64,000 nucleotides of DNA, from contig CM043958.1 of the NCBI GenBank assembly GCA_014529385.2, positions 76,271,169-76,335,168 of the forward strand. The letters are read 5' to 3'. Source of the stretch: Adiantum capillus-veneris. Lineage: Eukaryota > Streptophyta > Polypodiopsida > Polypodiales > Pteridaceae. The notes below the pieces were generated by a model that was not told the DNA's origin, ran no database searches, and saw nothing but the letters and a program-made list of their open reading frames with translations. Shown here piece after piece: positions 20,352 to 31,691 of the stretch. A program made the translations under genes and the position numbers. The stretch's first letter is position 1; each line of letters starts with the position of its first letter.

Positions 20352-23300
20352 TGCTACAAGTGTGGATAAGAAGGTCACTATGCTCTAGATTTCCCGCATC
20401 CACCAAGGGAAAGAGTCGGCATGTACCCGTTATTTGACCAAGATAGAGGGTAGGTACAATTCAATGGTCAAAGAGCAACATATAGTTGAAAACTTGGCAC
20501 CACAAACTCCACTATGTAATGATGAAGTGCCTAGAGTTAATGTCATTGGTGTGGATAATCAGGATGTGAATGTTTTGGAAAATAAAATGGCATGAGGCAA
20601 AAGGGAGACTGAGAGTAAAAGAGTAACCAAGGCTCAAAAAAGAAAAGAGAAGATGAAGACAGAGAGCACCAAAAAATAAGCAGGAGGAGGCATCATTGCA
20701 AGATCAAGTAGTCCTATTTTTGGTTGGGGTGGGGTCATCCAGAGTATGATTTTGGTGAGTGATGTTCAAAATCAGAAAAGCTAATATTAAATTTGTTCAA
20801 TTGCTTGTAGTGAACCCCAAGTTGAGGAATCAATGGTCTACTAGTGTTAGCATGCGGCTTCCATGGGCTAGAGGTGATATATATGCAGTGCAGAATCTGT
20901 CTCTAAGGGTAGGGAGCTGGACTGATTTGCTTCTTGTTTTGTGAATGTTTTGATTGAAAGGAAGCAGCAGGTGCAAGCATACATTAACGGTGGTGCACAT
21001 GTTTGTGTGCTAATAATAAGAAAGGCTACTATGAAGGACATAGGTATCAAGGTTGTGGTTAGGTCCAATGTGTGAATGAGGATGGCCAACCATGTCAAAG
21101 CTAGATGTTTGGGAGTGGCCCAGTATGTGAAAATAAAAGTTATGGGAATTGAATGCCTCATTGATTTTTTTGTGGTGAAAGCAGGTGAGAATTCCTACCC
21201 TGTCATCTTGGGGAGGCCATGGTTGCTTGCAATTGGAGCCAAGTAGAATTGGGAGAAAGGGGTTTTTATATTTCCCAATTGAGAAAATGATGGGCACATG
21301 ATTCTTCCTTTGGAGATCAAGGGGATTCAAGCACCAATTATGAGTATGAGAAGGAGTCAACCTATGATGAGGGCTCTACCACCAGCATTGAATAAGAGGA
21401 GGAGAGTGACAAAGACATACTGAAGTTGGACACAGACATATTTGGAGTTAAGATGGACTCCCACAATTTCAAAAAGGTATGCTTGCTTGAGTTTTTCATT
21501 TGGATGTGATAGAAATAGAAGGCATGATGGGTGAAGATCTAACCAAGCAAAAAAAGGAGGGATATGTGGAGTTGTGTGCATCATGCCCCAATCTATTTTC
21601 CACAAAGTACAAAGATTTACATGGAGCTAAAGGGGTGGAGCATTGGATTATACTCAAAGAAGGGTACAATCCAATATCACAAAAGCTACAAAGGTTGAGA
21701 AATATTCAGAAGGAGACCTTGTGGCAGGAGAACAACAAGCTACTTGAGGAATGTATTATCTATCTGGTAAAGGATATAAATGGGTTTCATCTATTGTTAT
21801 TATGCCAAAAAACAATGGAAAGTGAAGAGTATGTGTAGACTATAAGCTGTTGAATGCTACTACAAAGCGGAATCATTACCCTTTGCTAAAGGGGTGGAGC
21901 ATTGGATTCTACTCAAAGAGGAGTACAAGCCAATATCACAAAAGCTACAAAGGTTGAGATATATTCAGAAGGAGACCTTGTGGTAGGAGGACAACAAACT
22001 TGAGGAATGTATTATCTATCTAGTAAAGGATAAGAATGGGTTTCATCTATTGTTATTATGCCAGAAAACAATGGAAAGTGGAGACTATGTGTAGATTATA
22101 ATCCATTGAATGTTGTACTACAAAGCGGAATCACTACCCTTTGCTATTCTAGGATGAGATTTTGAACCAGGTAGCAGGGTATGAGCGGTATTCCATTATG
22201 GATGGATTTTCAGGGTATTTCTAGATTGATATTTCTTTGGAGGACCAGTTAAATACCACTTTCATTTCACCATAAGGGTGCTTTGCCGATTGCAAGATGC
22301 CTTTTGGATTGGTGAATGCTTATGTGATGTTTCAAGGTTGGATAAATAAGGTGTTTGGGCCATACTTGGGTAAGAGTTTGAGTTCAAGTTCAAAATTGAT
22401 CATACCAGTAAGTCGCATTTTGTGGGAATTCTAGTGAGCAAAGAGGAAGATCTATCGATGTATTCAAGGGTGGTGAAAGAAGATATCAAAGAAGAGCCAG
22501 ATTTGGAAGAATCTTTCACTATGTGGTTTGATGGAGCTTACATAAGGATTGTACAGAAGGCAGGAGGAGGTGTGATTATATAGGACCCACAAGGTAAAGT
22601 CATTTTTTCTAAGGCTTATGACTTTGCAGGCATTCACACCAGCAATGAAGTAGAGTACTTGACTCTTCACCCAGGACTAAAGCAATGTGTAGAGTTTGGG
22701 ATCTCCATGCTTGTAGTTAAAGGTGATGCGCTCTTAGTCATTAAGCAGCCTTGGGTCAGTGACAGGTAAAGAGGGATTCTCTCAAAACTGGTCTTTTTCC
22801 ATAAAGAAGCTGTTGAAGTTTTTAAAGCACTGTAGTTTAATCATGTTAGAAGGGAGCAAGATGAAGAAGGAAATCAATTGGCCAGTAGTCGTGCATAGGC
22901 TCATGTAGCAAGTTTATATGTGTCACTCGCCACTTATGTAGGTAGAGAGAGTGTAAAAGAGATAGATGATTTTTTGAGCACAAGTCAATGTTCGGAAGGC
23001 TTGTCCAAGTTACAAAAGAGGAGGATTGTTCAAAAGGCTTGCAAGTTCATTTTGGTTGGTGAAGATCTGATGACATATGGAGTGCTACGAAAGGTCCTTT
23101 ATAAAGAGGAAATTAATATGGGTTTGAATAGAACTCATTAGGATGTTTTGCATTGAAAGGTATGTGGTGGGTGGATAGAACTCATTAGGATGTTTTGCAA
23201 AACAAGCTCACCAATCTTTGAAGCTTTGAATATGGATAGGAAAGCAACATCAAATTTATGTGTGAAGCAAAGAAAGAAAAGAGTTACGGAGTTCAACCGT

Positions 23301-23504
23301 CACTTGTCAGAGAAACTGATAGAGACAGGGAACTTGGTGATGAAGTATGAGAGCTACCTCAACTTCACCTTCTAGAATAAGTTCAAGAAGAAATTGACAG
23401 GCCCATACAAGGTACATCAAGATTTTCTCAATGGCACCTATCAATTGACGAGGATGAATGGTCAATTTCTCAAACACAAGGTGGGAAATGATGGTGCAAC
23501 CAAT
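20352..23504 (+). pseudogene. TAT-3: decayed Tat-like gag-pol fragment
   Basis: Plus-strand relic in the expected order. The gag zinc knuckle at 20352-20396 has a stop and a lost Cys (CYKCG*EGHYALDF). The protease at about 20971-21250 reads INGGAHVCVL and YPVILGRPWLLA. RT N-terminus is at 21560-21900, with VDYKLLNATTKRNHYPL, then a duplicated copy, then fingers/palm motifs to about 22330 (GCFADCKMPFGLVNA). Archaeal-type RNase H is at about 22500-22750 (WFDGAY, SNEVEY, VVKGDALLV). The integrase N-terminal module is at 22920-23141, and its C-terminal part at 23230-23490 (LTGPYKVHQDFLNGTYQL). The integrase catalytic core is missing. Many stops and frameshifts show age. No LTRs found. Confidence 0.8.
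21632..22148 (+). repeat. 259-bp tandem duplication within TAT-3 RT
   Basis: The block starting GGGGTGGAGCATTGGATT at 21632 recurs at 21891 and runs to about 22148, with a few substitutions and small indels. Both copies cover the RT N-terminus, so this is a local duplication and not two elements. Confidence 0.85.
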
Positions 23505-25626
23505 ATGACGTTCCACCACTGTAATGCCTGTGATTCTTTCATAGTTGTCAATGAACAGGTTAGGAAATCCCATCAACATTTGCAAAAAACTATCTTTCTC
23601 CTCAAGTGTTAATTCTGTAGACAACATACCCTTCAACCTACTTCCTCCTAGGCCAGGTGATTTTCTCTCCTCTTCATTGGGTTTCCCTTTTGGTGATGGA
23701 TCACCAGTTGTGCTTACCCTTTGTGGATCCTTCATAATGATACCCATCACATCAATGGAACTGTCACTTTCTTTGGTGGATGTGGTCTCCTCCTCAGAAC
23801 TGGAAGATTCGCTAGTGTTTTCATCTGCCGATGTTTCCAGATTCATTTGCTTCTGCTTGCCAATCCTCATGTCGTAGTAGATTGTCTCCCCCTTCTTACC
23901 GGTCATTCGTAGAAGGCCAGTACCCCAGTCTTGTTTTGCCTTCATGGCCATCAACCATGGACTTCCCAAAATTAGTGGATAGCCCTCCCCCTTAGTAGGC
24001 ATTACAAAAACATCTACCTCTACCTTAGTGTTGAAAGCTTTTATTTTCACGACACTTACCACACCCACACACTTTACTTTTGCGTTGTTTGCCATCTTTG
24101 CCTTGCATGGAGAAGGCGTGTCAGCCTCGAGCCCTAATCGAAGCATCATAGCTTCGCTCATTACACAGATTTGTGCACCTCCATCAATGTAGGTGTTTCC
24201 AACCCTCTTTCCTTTTATGTTTACGTTGAAAATTGGAAGGATGTCATCCATGTTGCATGCCGAAATTGCTCCGGCTACCTTTGTTTTGGAGCGTCTTGTA
24301 CTTACCATTTTAGACCATTGTCGCCTTACTTTTGGTGCAAGATGTAGCAGCTGTGGCCATGTAATCTTTGGTCCTTGCTCTGCCACATCCAATGTTAGAT
24401 CATAGGGCTTAGAACTTTCCCCTAGCTGGAAGTCGGTGATGCCCAATTTCCGTCGTGGCCTGGATGGCCTCTTGCTAGTTTCTCCTCTCATGCTTCTCTC
24501 CTCATCTGATTGTGTAGCTTTCTCCCTCCTAACTCTTTTCACAGTCATGGCTTCAAGTGGTTCTAAAAAGGTTACCTTCTCCTTACCCTTGTCCCTCTCC
24601 TTTGCTCTGGGTGGATCCACTACTACGGCTTTTCCTTTCTCTTCTAGCCTTATGATGTTTACAGGGCGATCAGGTGGTGGGGCTGGTGGAAGAGGTGGGA
24701 TGGATGCTTGTAGTGGTGTCTGGGGTGGACATAGAATTTGTGTTGGTGGGGGTGGTGCTCGGGGTGGGGGTGTTCTTTCTCTAGGGGGTGACAATTGGTT
24801 CCTCCTACCTCCTCTATTATAGTTTTGTCGTGGTTTGGGACAGTAGTACATACCGTGACCGTCTTCTCCGCAGTTGTAGCAATGATACTCCCTGTTTTGT
24901 CGTCGTGCTCTTCCAGGGTCTTGATCTCTTTCTTGACTCCTCCCTTGGTGTATTAAGTGGACAGACAAATTCTGCAGTTGGTCAGTAATATGGGTCAACA
25001 TATCTTGCTGGTCATCTCTTATCCCAAGAGCCGGTGGTGGTGGTATGGTGGTTGTCGTAGTTGTTGGTCGACGCGATGTTCTTGCTTCTGTTGATTCGGT
25101 TTCCTTGGCTTTCATTCGCAGCTTCTTGTCCTTAAGGCGAGCAATCTCAACAGCTAACTCGTACGTAGTCGGGAATCTACCTTTCACCTTCTCCTTGAGA
25201 AGCGGCCATAAGCCATGCGTGAACCGATCTTTTTTTAGAAAATCGGGTGTGGCTTCTCCCCTTGCCAGTGACTCAACCCACCGTTCCCACAAATCCACAA
25301 ATTTGGACTCATAGGTGGCATATTCTAAAAGACCCTCCTGCTTCATGTCTCTCAACTTGTCCCACAACTTTTCTGAAGTGGTACCTCCCCAAAGCGCCTC
25401 TTAAAAGCGGTTTTTAAGGGTTCCCAGTCATCCTTGGTTGCTTGTGGAAGTGCATTGTACCATGATCTAGCTTCTAGCTTCATGAGATGCTTAAAGATTC
25501 TAACCCGGGATTCATCCGTATCTTTGTTGCTCACTACACATGCTACTTCAAAGTCATCTAGGAAGTCTGTTCCAAATCCTCCCCCTTCTTTCCTTTAAAT
25601 GTTGGAAATGCTACACTTGCCATGAT
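23505..25626 (-). pseudogene. TAT-4 gag-protease with truncated pol
   Basis: Minus-strand Tat-like gag. It begins near 25623 with MASVAFPTFKGKKG, then frameshifts (near 25575 and 25360) before a long open frame starting WDKLRDMKQEGLLEYATYES. The zinc knuckle is CYNCGEDGHGMYYC (CX2CX4HX4C), followed by a long Pro-rich tract and the protease motif TYIDGGAQICVM with GYPLILGSPWLMA. It ends in the linker before RT at TVVERH. From about 23505 the sequence belongs to TAT-3 on the opposite strand, so the last 60 or so codons of the open frame are antisense to TAT-3 integrase. It is a separate subfamily from TAT-1/2, judged by divergence throughout gag. Confidence 0.85.
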
Positions 25627-25706
25627 TACTGAGAGAGAGCTAGAAAGACACACTACTTAACTTGCAAAAGTTTTTTTCTTCTTTATAAGGAGGCGTGTAT
25701 ACCCTC

Positions 25707-25925
25707 TTATACTAGGACATAGATTAAAACTTCAAACGGTACATTTCCTTGTACCAAAGGTAAGACAAATGGTTGATCTAATGCCAGAACCTCAAAAAAT
25801 CGCTCCCCACCCAGCATGGTGTCAATGACGTGCTGGTAGTGAGCCTTCAAATCCAATATTACCTTGATTGAGCGTACACGTGTTGGTATGTGTGATCTAT
25901 CTTGAGGTAGGTTGTACTGATTCAT
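25707..25925 (-). CDS. TAT-4 leader small ORF, homologue of TAT-1/2 leader ORFs
   Basis: 72 codons upstream of gag, ending about 80 bases before the gag start, the same place as ORF b of TAT-1/2. The C-terminal half reads GGERFFEVLA, then PFVLPLV, then FEVLIYVLV, which aligns without gaps to TAT-2 ORF a (GAERLREILA, PIILPII, FDVHVFILF). The preceding VILDLKAHYQ also matches VHIDRKVFFQ of ORF a. The nucleotide sequences are clearly diverged while the residue pattern is kept, which favours protein-level constraint. Function unknown; no domain recognised. Confidence 0.6.
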   Translation of the reverse strand: MNQYNLPQDRSHIPTRVRSIKVILDLKAHYQHVIDTMLGGERFFEVLALDQPFVLPLVQGNVPFEVLIYVLV

Positions 25926-25942
25926 GTGAAGCTTAGAGGTGC

Positions 25943-26408
25943 TTAGTCACTGTCCAAGCTTGTGGGAGAGGGTGGTGTTCTTTCCTGAAACAAACTCAGT
26001 AGATCCCCAGTTTCTCTAGTGAGAGTGTGAGCCAATGATTCCGTTATCTGTGCTGCAGCATCAGGTGCAACTTGAAAACTGACTGTGATAATTACCTCGG
26101 TGACTTGAGTTACCCGATTCTCAAAGTAGAATAGTGTTGATTCTCTATTGTGTAGAGATCCTTCCATTTTGTTGTTGTGGGTTGGTTGTAGGTTGCGGAC
26201 ATGGTTTCGACCTTCTCCTTCTTCTTCTTGGCACTTGGCCTATGTATATCCACTGGGTTTGGCGTGTTGGTTGACTCTCCCACTGCAAATCGATTACCGT
26301 TACGCCTGGCACTCGAGCTTCGATGGAGATGCGGAGTTCGTCTAGTTGTGCTTGGAGCTCTTCTTCTTCTGTCGTCCAATTAGCAACTCCTGCTAGCCAT
26401 TCATCCAT
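25943..26408 (-). other. TAT-4 upstream leader with two overlapping ORFs
   Basis: A frame at 26408-26145 begins MDEWLAGVANWTTEEEELQAQL (acidic, helical, then a Thr/Gln and Arg-rich stretch). It is followed in another frame by 26167-25943, containing VTEVIITVSFQVAPDAA and ITESLA and ending SPTSLDSD. The second ORF sits where TAT-1/2 have ORF a and has a faintly similar hydrophobic pattern, but I would not claim homology. A frameshift between the two may have split one protein. Confidence 0.35.
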
Positions 26409-26655
26409 TCACAATAGTTTAGGGGTTTCAGTCTTGTAAACGGCAGGGCAACAGTGAAGAAAAAGGAGGCAAGGTGGGGATGGGCTACCCCGCAGGCATG
26501 AGGTGGCCTATTTTACCTTTCTTATACATTTACATAATCATACTTTTTTTTTCTTACTTTTTCCAATGCCTTTTATCACTCCCTCCCTAAGAGGGGGTTT
26601 TCATGGGGTGGGGACGAGAGAAGAGGGGTATGGGAGCTTGGCTTGTGAAAAGCCC
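26409..26655. other. Unassigned, TAT-4 leader or flank
   Basis: No ORF, LTR boundary or PBS could be recognised, so the 5' LTR of TAT-4 is probably missing. Confidence 0.4.
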
Positions 26656-26659
26656 CCAT

Positions 26660-26740
26660 CATCTCAATAGCTTGATGGTAAAGTGTTGGCCTCTTACCCT
26701 CACGGGGTGGGTTAAACCCTCCTTCATGCAAGGATTAAGC
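26660..26740 (+). repeat. Possible tRNA-derived SINE head
   Basis: A box-A-like TAGCTTGATGGTAAAGTG is followed about 30 bp later by a box-B-like GGGTTAAACCC. The cloverleaf is poor, so this is more likely a SINE or tRNA relic than a functional tRNA gene. Confidence 0.35.
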
Positions 26741-26980
26741 AGGCCTTTCTACGCGTGCAGCCAACGGCGCCAACGAAAGCCTTCGAAGCCTCGATGCCGT
26801 AGAGTTGCTGGTCGAGTTTGCCTTGGTCACCCGTTGCGATCGTGGCTTGTCTTTGTGCGTTGCTATGGAAACGTGTGCTTGTCTTCTTTTTGCTTCATAG
26901 CGGAGACGTCGCTGTTTGCGGATCGTGGGAGATAAGTAGCATGTCGCACGCACATGCAACCCGCTTTTTCCATTTTCCAA

Positions 26981-27445
26981 AAATAGCTCGGATACCAGTG
27001 AAAGGACGGTGGTAATGTGTATGCTAGTCTCCACCCAACCGTGCTATCTTATAGCCTCCCCATAGCTTACACATTGTCTGGCCGTGCGGGTGGCCTTGCC
27101 CGTAGGACCCATATCCTTACATAGCCAAAACCCCGCCGGGTTTTGAATTAGCCTGACGGGCCCACCTAGTATTGGGGATACCCAACGGTGTCTGTCGTAG
27201 TCATCAGTAAGCCCAAATAGCTCGAATACTAGTGAATGGGTGGTGGTAATGTGTGTGCTAGTCTCCACCCAACCGTGCTATCTTATAGACTCCCCCTAGC
27301 TTACACATTGTCTGACCGTGCCGGTGGCCTTGCCCGTAGGACCCATGTCCTTACATGTCCAAAACCCCGCTGGGTTTTGAATTAGCCTAGCAAGCTCGCC
27401 GAGTATTGGATATACTCGACGGTGTCTGTCGGAGACGGGCTACAT
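26981..27445. repeat. 234-bp tandem duplication, two diverged units
   Basis: Units start AAATAGCTCG at 26981 and 27215 and share long blocks such as CTAGTCTCCACCCAACCG and TTTTGAATTAGCCT, with scattered substitutions. The units encode nothing recognisable. Confidence 0.85.
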
Positions 27446-27558
27446 TTTTCTATATATAACCGGCCCTAGTGAGGCCTTCAGGATATATTTTCTAACCATT
27501 TTTTTACCCACAGGTACTAAGATTTGTATGTGTGGGTGTGAGTGGCTGTGTGTGCTCG

Positions 27559-28236
27559 TGTTAGGAAATATGACGTAGCTAAGTAGATACTTCAATAGTT
27601 TACTTAATGGAGAGAGATAATTTTTACACATGAGAGATTATATAGTAGAGAGAGAGAGAGAGAGCACAATATACGTGGCTCACCCAATGTGAGCTATGTC
27701 CACGGGAAAGCAGCCACTCAATAGCTTTAGTACTTCAAAAAAATAAGTAGATAAAAAAAGGATTATACCCTTTGGAACTCCCGCCTTTCTTCACTCACAC
27801 CACCTCACATCAACTTCACAATGCACCACAATGCTTCACAATCCGTTTTATGTGTATAAGAAACCTTCTTGTATAGGCCAAAAAGGGCTACCCTCTCTCA
27901 TGAGAGGCAGTCGTGTGTAGCCGCCCTTGTGTTGTGAAGTCCGACTTGGACTCTCCAATGTGCACATGTGTGGCCGCCCTTGAGAAGACAAGTCCATCTT
28001 GAAATGGGCCACCGCCCATTGAATTTGGCCACCGCTCGGCCATTGACTTCCGGCCACCGGCCAAACGATCCGGCCATAATATTTTGAAAAAAATGAATAT
28101 TCCAATTGTGAAAATTTTGTTTCTAGCGAGTGATTTTTCTTCATGCATGCTAGCTTCTCCTCATAACGGGGGCCTTACAAATGTGTGTTTCTAATACAAA
28201 AAATTACAAGGGTTAAATCAGGGTCCATACTTAATA
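27559..28236 (-). repeat. Copia 3' LTR
   Basis: 678 bp. It contains a GA microsatellite near 27647-27663 and the block GTGAGCCACGTATATTGTG. Confidence 0.7.
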
Positions 28237-28641
28237 ATCTTCCACTTGGAGACTGATCTCCACACTAAAACTGTGACTTCTTTCCATCCTGGCTTCTTAT
28301 CCTTGAATTCCGATTGAATATGAGTAGAAGCTCAACTTCTCTTTGTTGACCACCTTTGTTTACATGTCTGCAGGATTTACATTTGTATACACCTTTCCTA
28401 GCTTTAATTGTCCCTCTTCCAAAAGTGTGTGTATGAAGTGATATCTCACCTCAATGTGCTTTGTCCTTGAATGAAAGGATGAGTTCTTTGCAAGATAGAT
28501 AGCACTTTGGCTATCACTGTACAAGAATAATTGTCTTGTTTGAATCCAAGCTCTTCTAAGAATTTGTGAAGCCACACAAGCTCTTTGCTTGCCTCTGTCA
28601 TTGCTCCATACTTTGCTTCCATGGTAGAAAGTGAGGCCACT
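27559..28641 (-). mobile_element. Ty1/copia 3' end: RNase H and 3' LTR
   Basis: The LTR at 27559-28236 (minus) ends CATATTTCCTAACA and starts TATTAAGTATGG (probably TGTTAAG originally). On the minus strand, TCCAAGTGGAAGAT at 28237-28250 is a copia-type PPT. Upstream, 28360-28640 carries a copia RNase H in two frames, with STMEAKYGAMTEASKELVWL followed by SDSQSAIYLAKN and RTKHIEVRYHFI, separated by a frameshift. The element is cut at 28641 by the 5' LTR of CHR-3, and the rest of the copia element is not seen. Confidence 0.85.
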
Positions 28642-29562
28642 TGTCATAATAACTAATATCTAATTCACCTAAATGATTTTCTCATGTTAAACTAATTATT
28701 TAATATGGGGAAGTGCCAGGGGAGAAAAAGCTAGAATATTGGTTAAGCTGGAAGACCGGCCACTGTAGGGATCCAAAGGATGGAAAATAGGGATCCAAAG
28801 AGGGAGCCATCTACAAAAGAGCAATGTGCAACAATGGGCTTTAAAGACCCTAAGGTTCAGCCCATTAAGACTTCCAAATGCTAAGGTTCCAAAATTCAAA
28901 GTTTGTGTCCAAAGGTCAAACTCTAGGGAAATTGGATGCTTTGTGTGTGTAACAACCGTTGTCAATAGCCTAATTTCTCTCTCTTTTGAAGTATTGTTCA
29001 TGCCTATATGACTAGGTGTTATGATTTTTGTTGCTCTCTCCACCCAAGCACTCTTGCTATGCTCATTAGGAATATATTCTAATGAAATGCTCACTATGTC
29101 TATGCTATTTTCCGCTACACACAAGTTACTAGGCCATTAAATGCTACATTGGTATCAGAGCACAAGGTTTCTCTTTTCTTGCTCAAGAAGGGAGGTCCTC
29201 AAGCTAGCTTTAAATGGTTGTTGTTATTAATTGCAATTGAGTAAGTAGAATAGGGATTTTTTAGCCTTGCAGTGCGACTGTCTTCGGGCAGATAACGGGG
29301 CATTACCGCCGAGAGCTATGGTCTTGCTAGTGGAGTCCTACGGTCTTGCCTACGACTTAACCACTATTGAGCTATTCGAAGCTTGACATGAGCCGGTGTT
29401 GTTTTGGTCTTGAAAGACCCTCTCTTCTATTCCTTGCAATTAATGATATTCGAGCCACTGGTACAGTAGCTTGTGTCCTTTTATAAAGGGGTATAGAGGA
29501 GTAGCAACTAGGGCTTGAAGTGCCAAAGTACACCTAAAAAAATTTACACCTAAAAGTTGTTA

Positions 29563-31690
29563 TAATGGCTAACAATAGTAAAGAGAGTGAAATTAATGTT
29601 TGATTTTGCTAATGAGTAGGCTACTAATGATGCCCCTATGCTTGTTAACTACCTTGTTTCTAGGCTTCAACAAGCCATGGGCAATCCATCCATCCAAAGT
29701 GAAGTGCAACGGCAACTTCATGCTCATGGGATTCTCCAAGCTCCCCACCATGATGAGAGAGTACCTAGGAAGCCTCCTTGTGAGACTTCCAAAAAGAGGC
29801 CTCTCTCTGATTTGGGAAGAAGAAGAGGATCCATACGAAGGGCTCAAAAATTTGCTTCTTGATGACGCATCTCCTTCCCAAAGGAGAACTCAAGAGCCCC
29901 ACCAAGGAACGAGAAAGAAGTGAGTCTCCTGCCACCTCGACGGACATGGCTCCACGAAGACGGCGGGCATAACGCTCTCCATCACCTCCTAAACGGAGAA
30001 GACCATCGCACACTTCCCCATACCATAATTCAAAGAGGGATGACAAAAGTCAAGAGAAGAAAAAGGCGAGAAAGAGGTCACCCTCTTCTCCATCTTCTTC
30101 ATCCTCTTCCTCTTATGAAGAAAGTGATGGTGCGGACAAAGAGAACCAAGGCAAGAAAAAGGCGAGAAAGAGGTCACCCTCTTCTCCATATTCCTCAAAT
30201 TCTTCATCTTCTGAAGAAAGCGAAGGTGCAACTTTTGAATCATAAAAAAGAAGAGGCTATAGGAAATCCTTTGTTGCGTGGAAGAGATCATCCAATCTCA
30301 AGAAGTCAAAGAGGGAGGAAAGAGCATCTCTTTCCTTACCTACGATGGCACCTTTGGTGCTACAAACAATGTCTTGGCTTTCATCCAACAATTCAATGCA
30401 GCGTTTGGAGATGAGGGCTTCACAGAGTCCTCTAAGCTACACCCATTAGAAGATTTTAAAGGTCATTTGGAGGGCCTTCTAAGAAATTCTATTTCTCTCT
30501 CTAGAAAATTTCTTAAAATGCCTTTTCACTTATTCAGTACGTCCAAAAGGACAATTAAATACTCTGAAAAGTGAACCTAACTTTCAGCATTCCTTTGAAA
30601 CGGTCACTTTTTCACTAAATGCGAGTGTCTTTTTCACGAGCTCGACGTCGCTCATTTAGAATGTCTTACGTCATCAATGAAATTTTAAAAAATCACAAAA
30701 CTCTCAACTAGTGTCAGAATTTGAATATTTTGATACCGCCAATAAGTTCGAAACGCCCAAAAACCTAAAAATCGAATGTCTACTTGCTCTTTTCTGACAC
30801 CCGAAGAGGGAGAAATTACCCTAAAGATGGGTCTTGGGATCACGGCGTGCGAGGGACAACAAAGTGGATCACGGCACGTAGAGGCCACTTTACAAAAACA
30901 AAGTTGTCCCTTGCGCGTCGTGATCCCAAGACCCATTTTTAGGGGTTTTTTGGGCGTTTTGAACGCACTGGCAGTGTCAAAATCTTCAAATTTTGACATT
31001 AGTTGAGAGTTTTGTGATTTTTTAAATTTTCATTAATGACGTAAGACATTCTACATGAGTGGCGCCGAACTCGTGATAAAGACACTCACATTTAATAAGA
31101 AGGTAACTGTTTCAAGGACCTTTTGCTCCTTGAATGCATCTTTTATATTTTGGTTAATATCAGGCTTTCTTCTACTTAACGTAAGCTCTTCTCTCATTGG
31201 AGGAGCTCTTTTTTCTCTCTCTACTAAAAGACCCTCCAAAAGACCTCTGAAATTTTCTAATGATGTAGCTATGCACTTTCAAAAGTCCGCCAGACAATGG
31301 TGTTCTAGCCTACGGGCAAACAATGAAGCTCCACGAACTTGGAAAGCTTCCATTATGAAGCAGTTTTTGGCCATCGATGCCAAAGACAAAGTACTCACTG
31401 AATGGCGAAGCTTGAAGCTCTCTCTATGAATCCATTCACAAACATGTAGACATGTTTTTGGACTTACATCTCAAATCCACTGTCTTCAAAAAGATGGATT
31501 TTGGAGAGCAAAAACAACAATTTTGTGCGACGGAGTATGTCAACTACCAAAGGCCACGCACTATATCTGCGGTTATACACCATACAATGATGGCTTCTTG
31601 AATCAATTTCCAAACAGGGGCTAAGAGAAATTCTAATCCCACAAAATACAAGGGCTCCAATGAGCCTAAGGGGAAGGACAATGTCCAAAA
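29563..31690 (+). pseudogene. CHR-3 gag, broken, interrupted by foldback element
   Basis: Starts with ATG in AATGGCTAACAATAGTAAAG, equivalent to 33966 of CHR-2, but meets a TGA within 15 codons and shifts frame repeatedly. Recognisable parts: ANYLVSRLQQAMGNPS-like N-terminus near 29640, the KARKRSPSS basic tract near 30060-30200, the capsid core to 30443, then after the insertion AMHFQKSARQWCSSLRANNE (31267 on) and DAKDKVLTEW. Non-functional. Confidence 0.8.
30444..31262. mobile_element. 819-bp foldback (long hairpin) DNA element
   Basis: The insertion begins CATTAGAAGATTTTAAAGG and ends with the near-complement of that sequence. Almost the whole length is one imperfect inverted repeat with arms near 400 bp: for example GAATGTCTTACGTCAT at about 30660 is complementary to ATGACGTAAGACATTC at about 31040, and GGGTCTTGGGATCACG (30829) to CGTGATCCCAAGACCC (30918). 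A smaller hairpin (AAAGTGG...CCACTTT) lies at the centre. There is no coding capacity. The empty site is CHR-2 at about 34844-34862. No clear target duplication. Confidence 0.8.
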
Positions 31691-31691
31691 G

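Noticed and set aside
30685-31006. Two overlapping ORFs of about 76 and 104 codons
   Set aside because: They mirror each other because the region is an inverted repeat; no protein motif.
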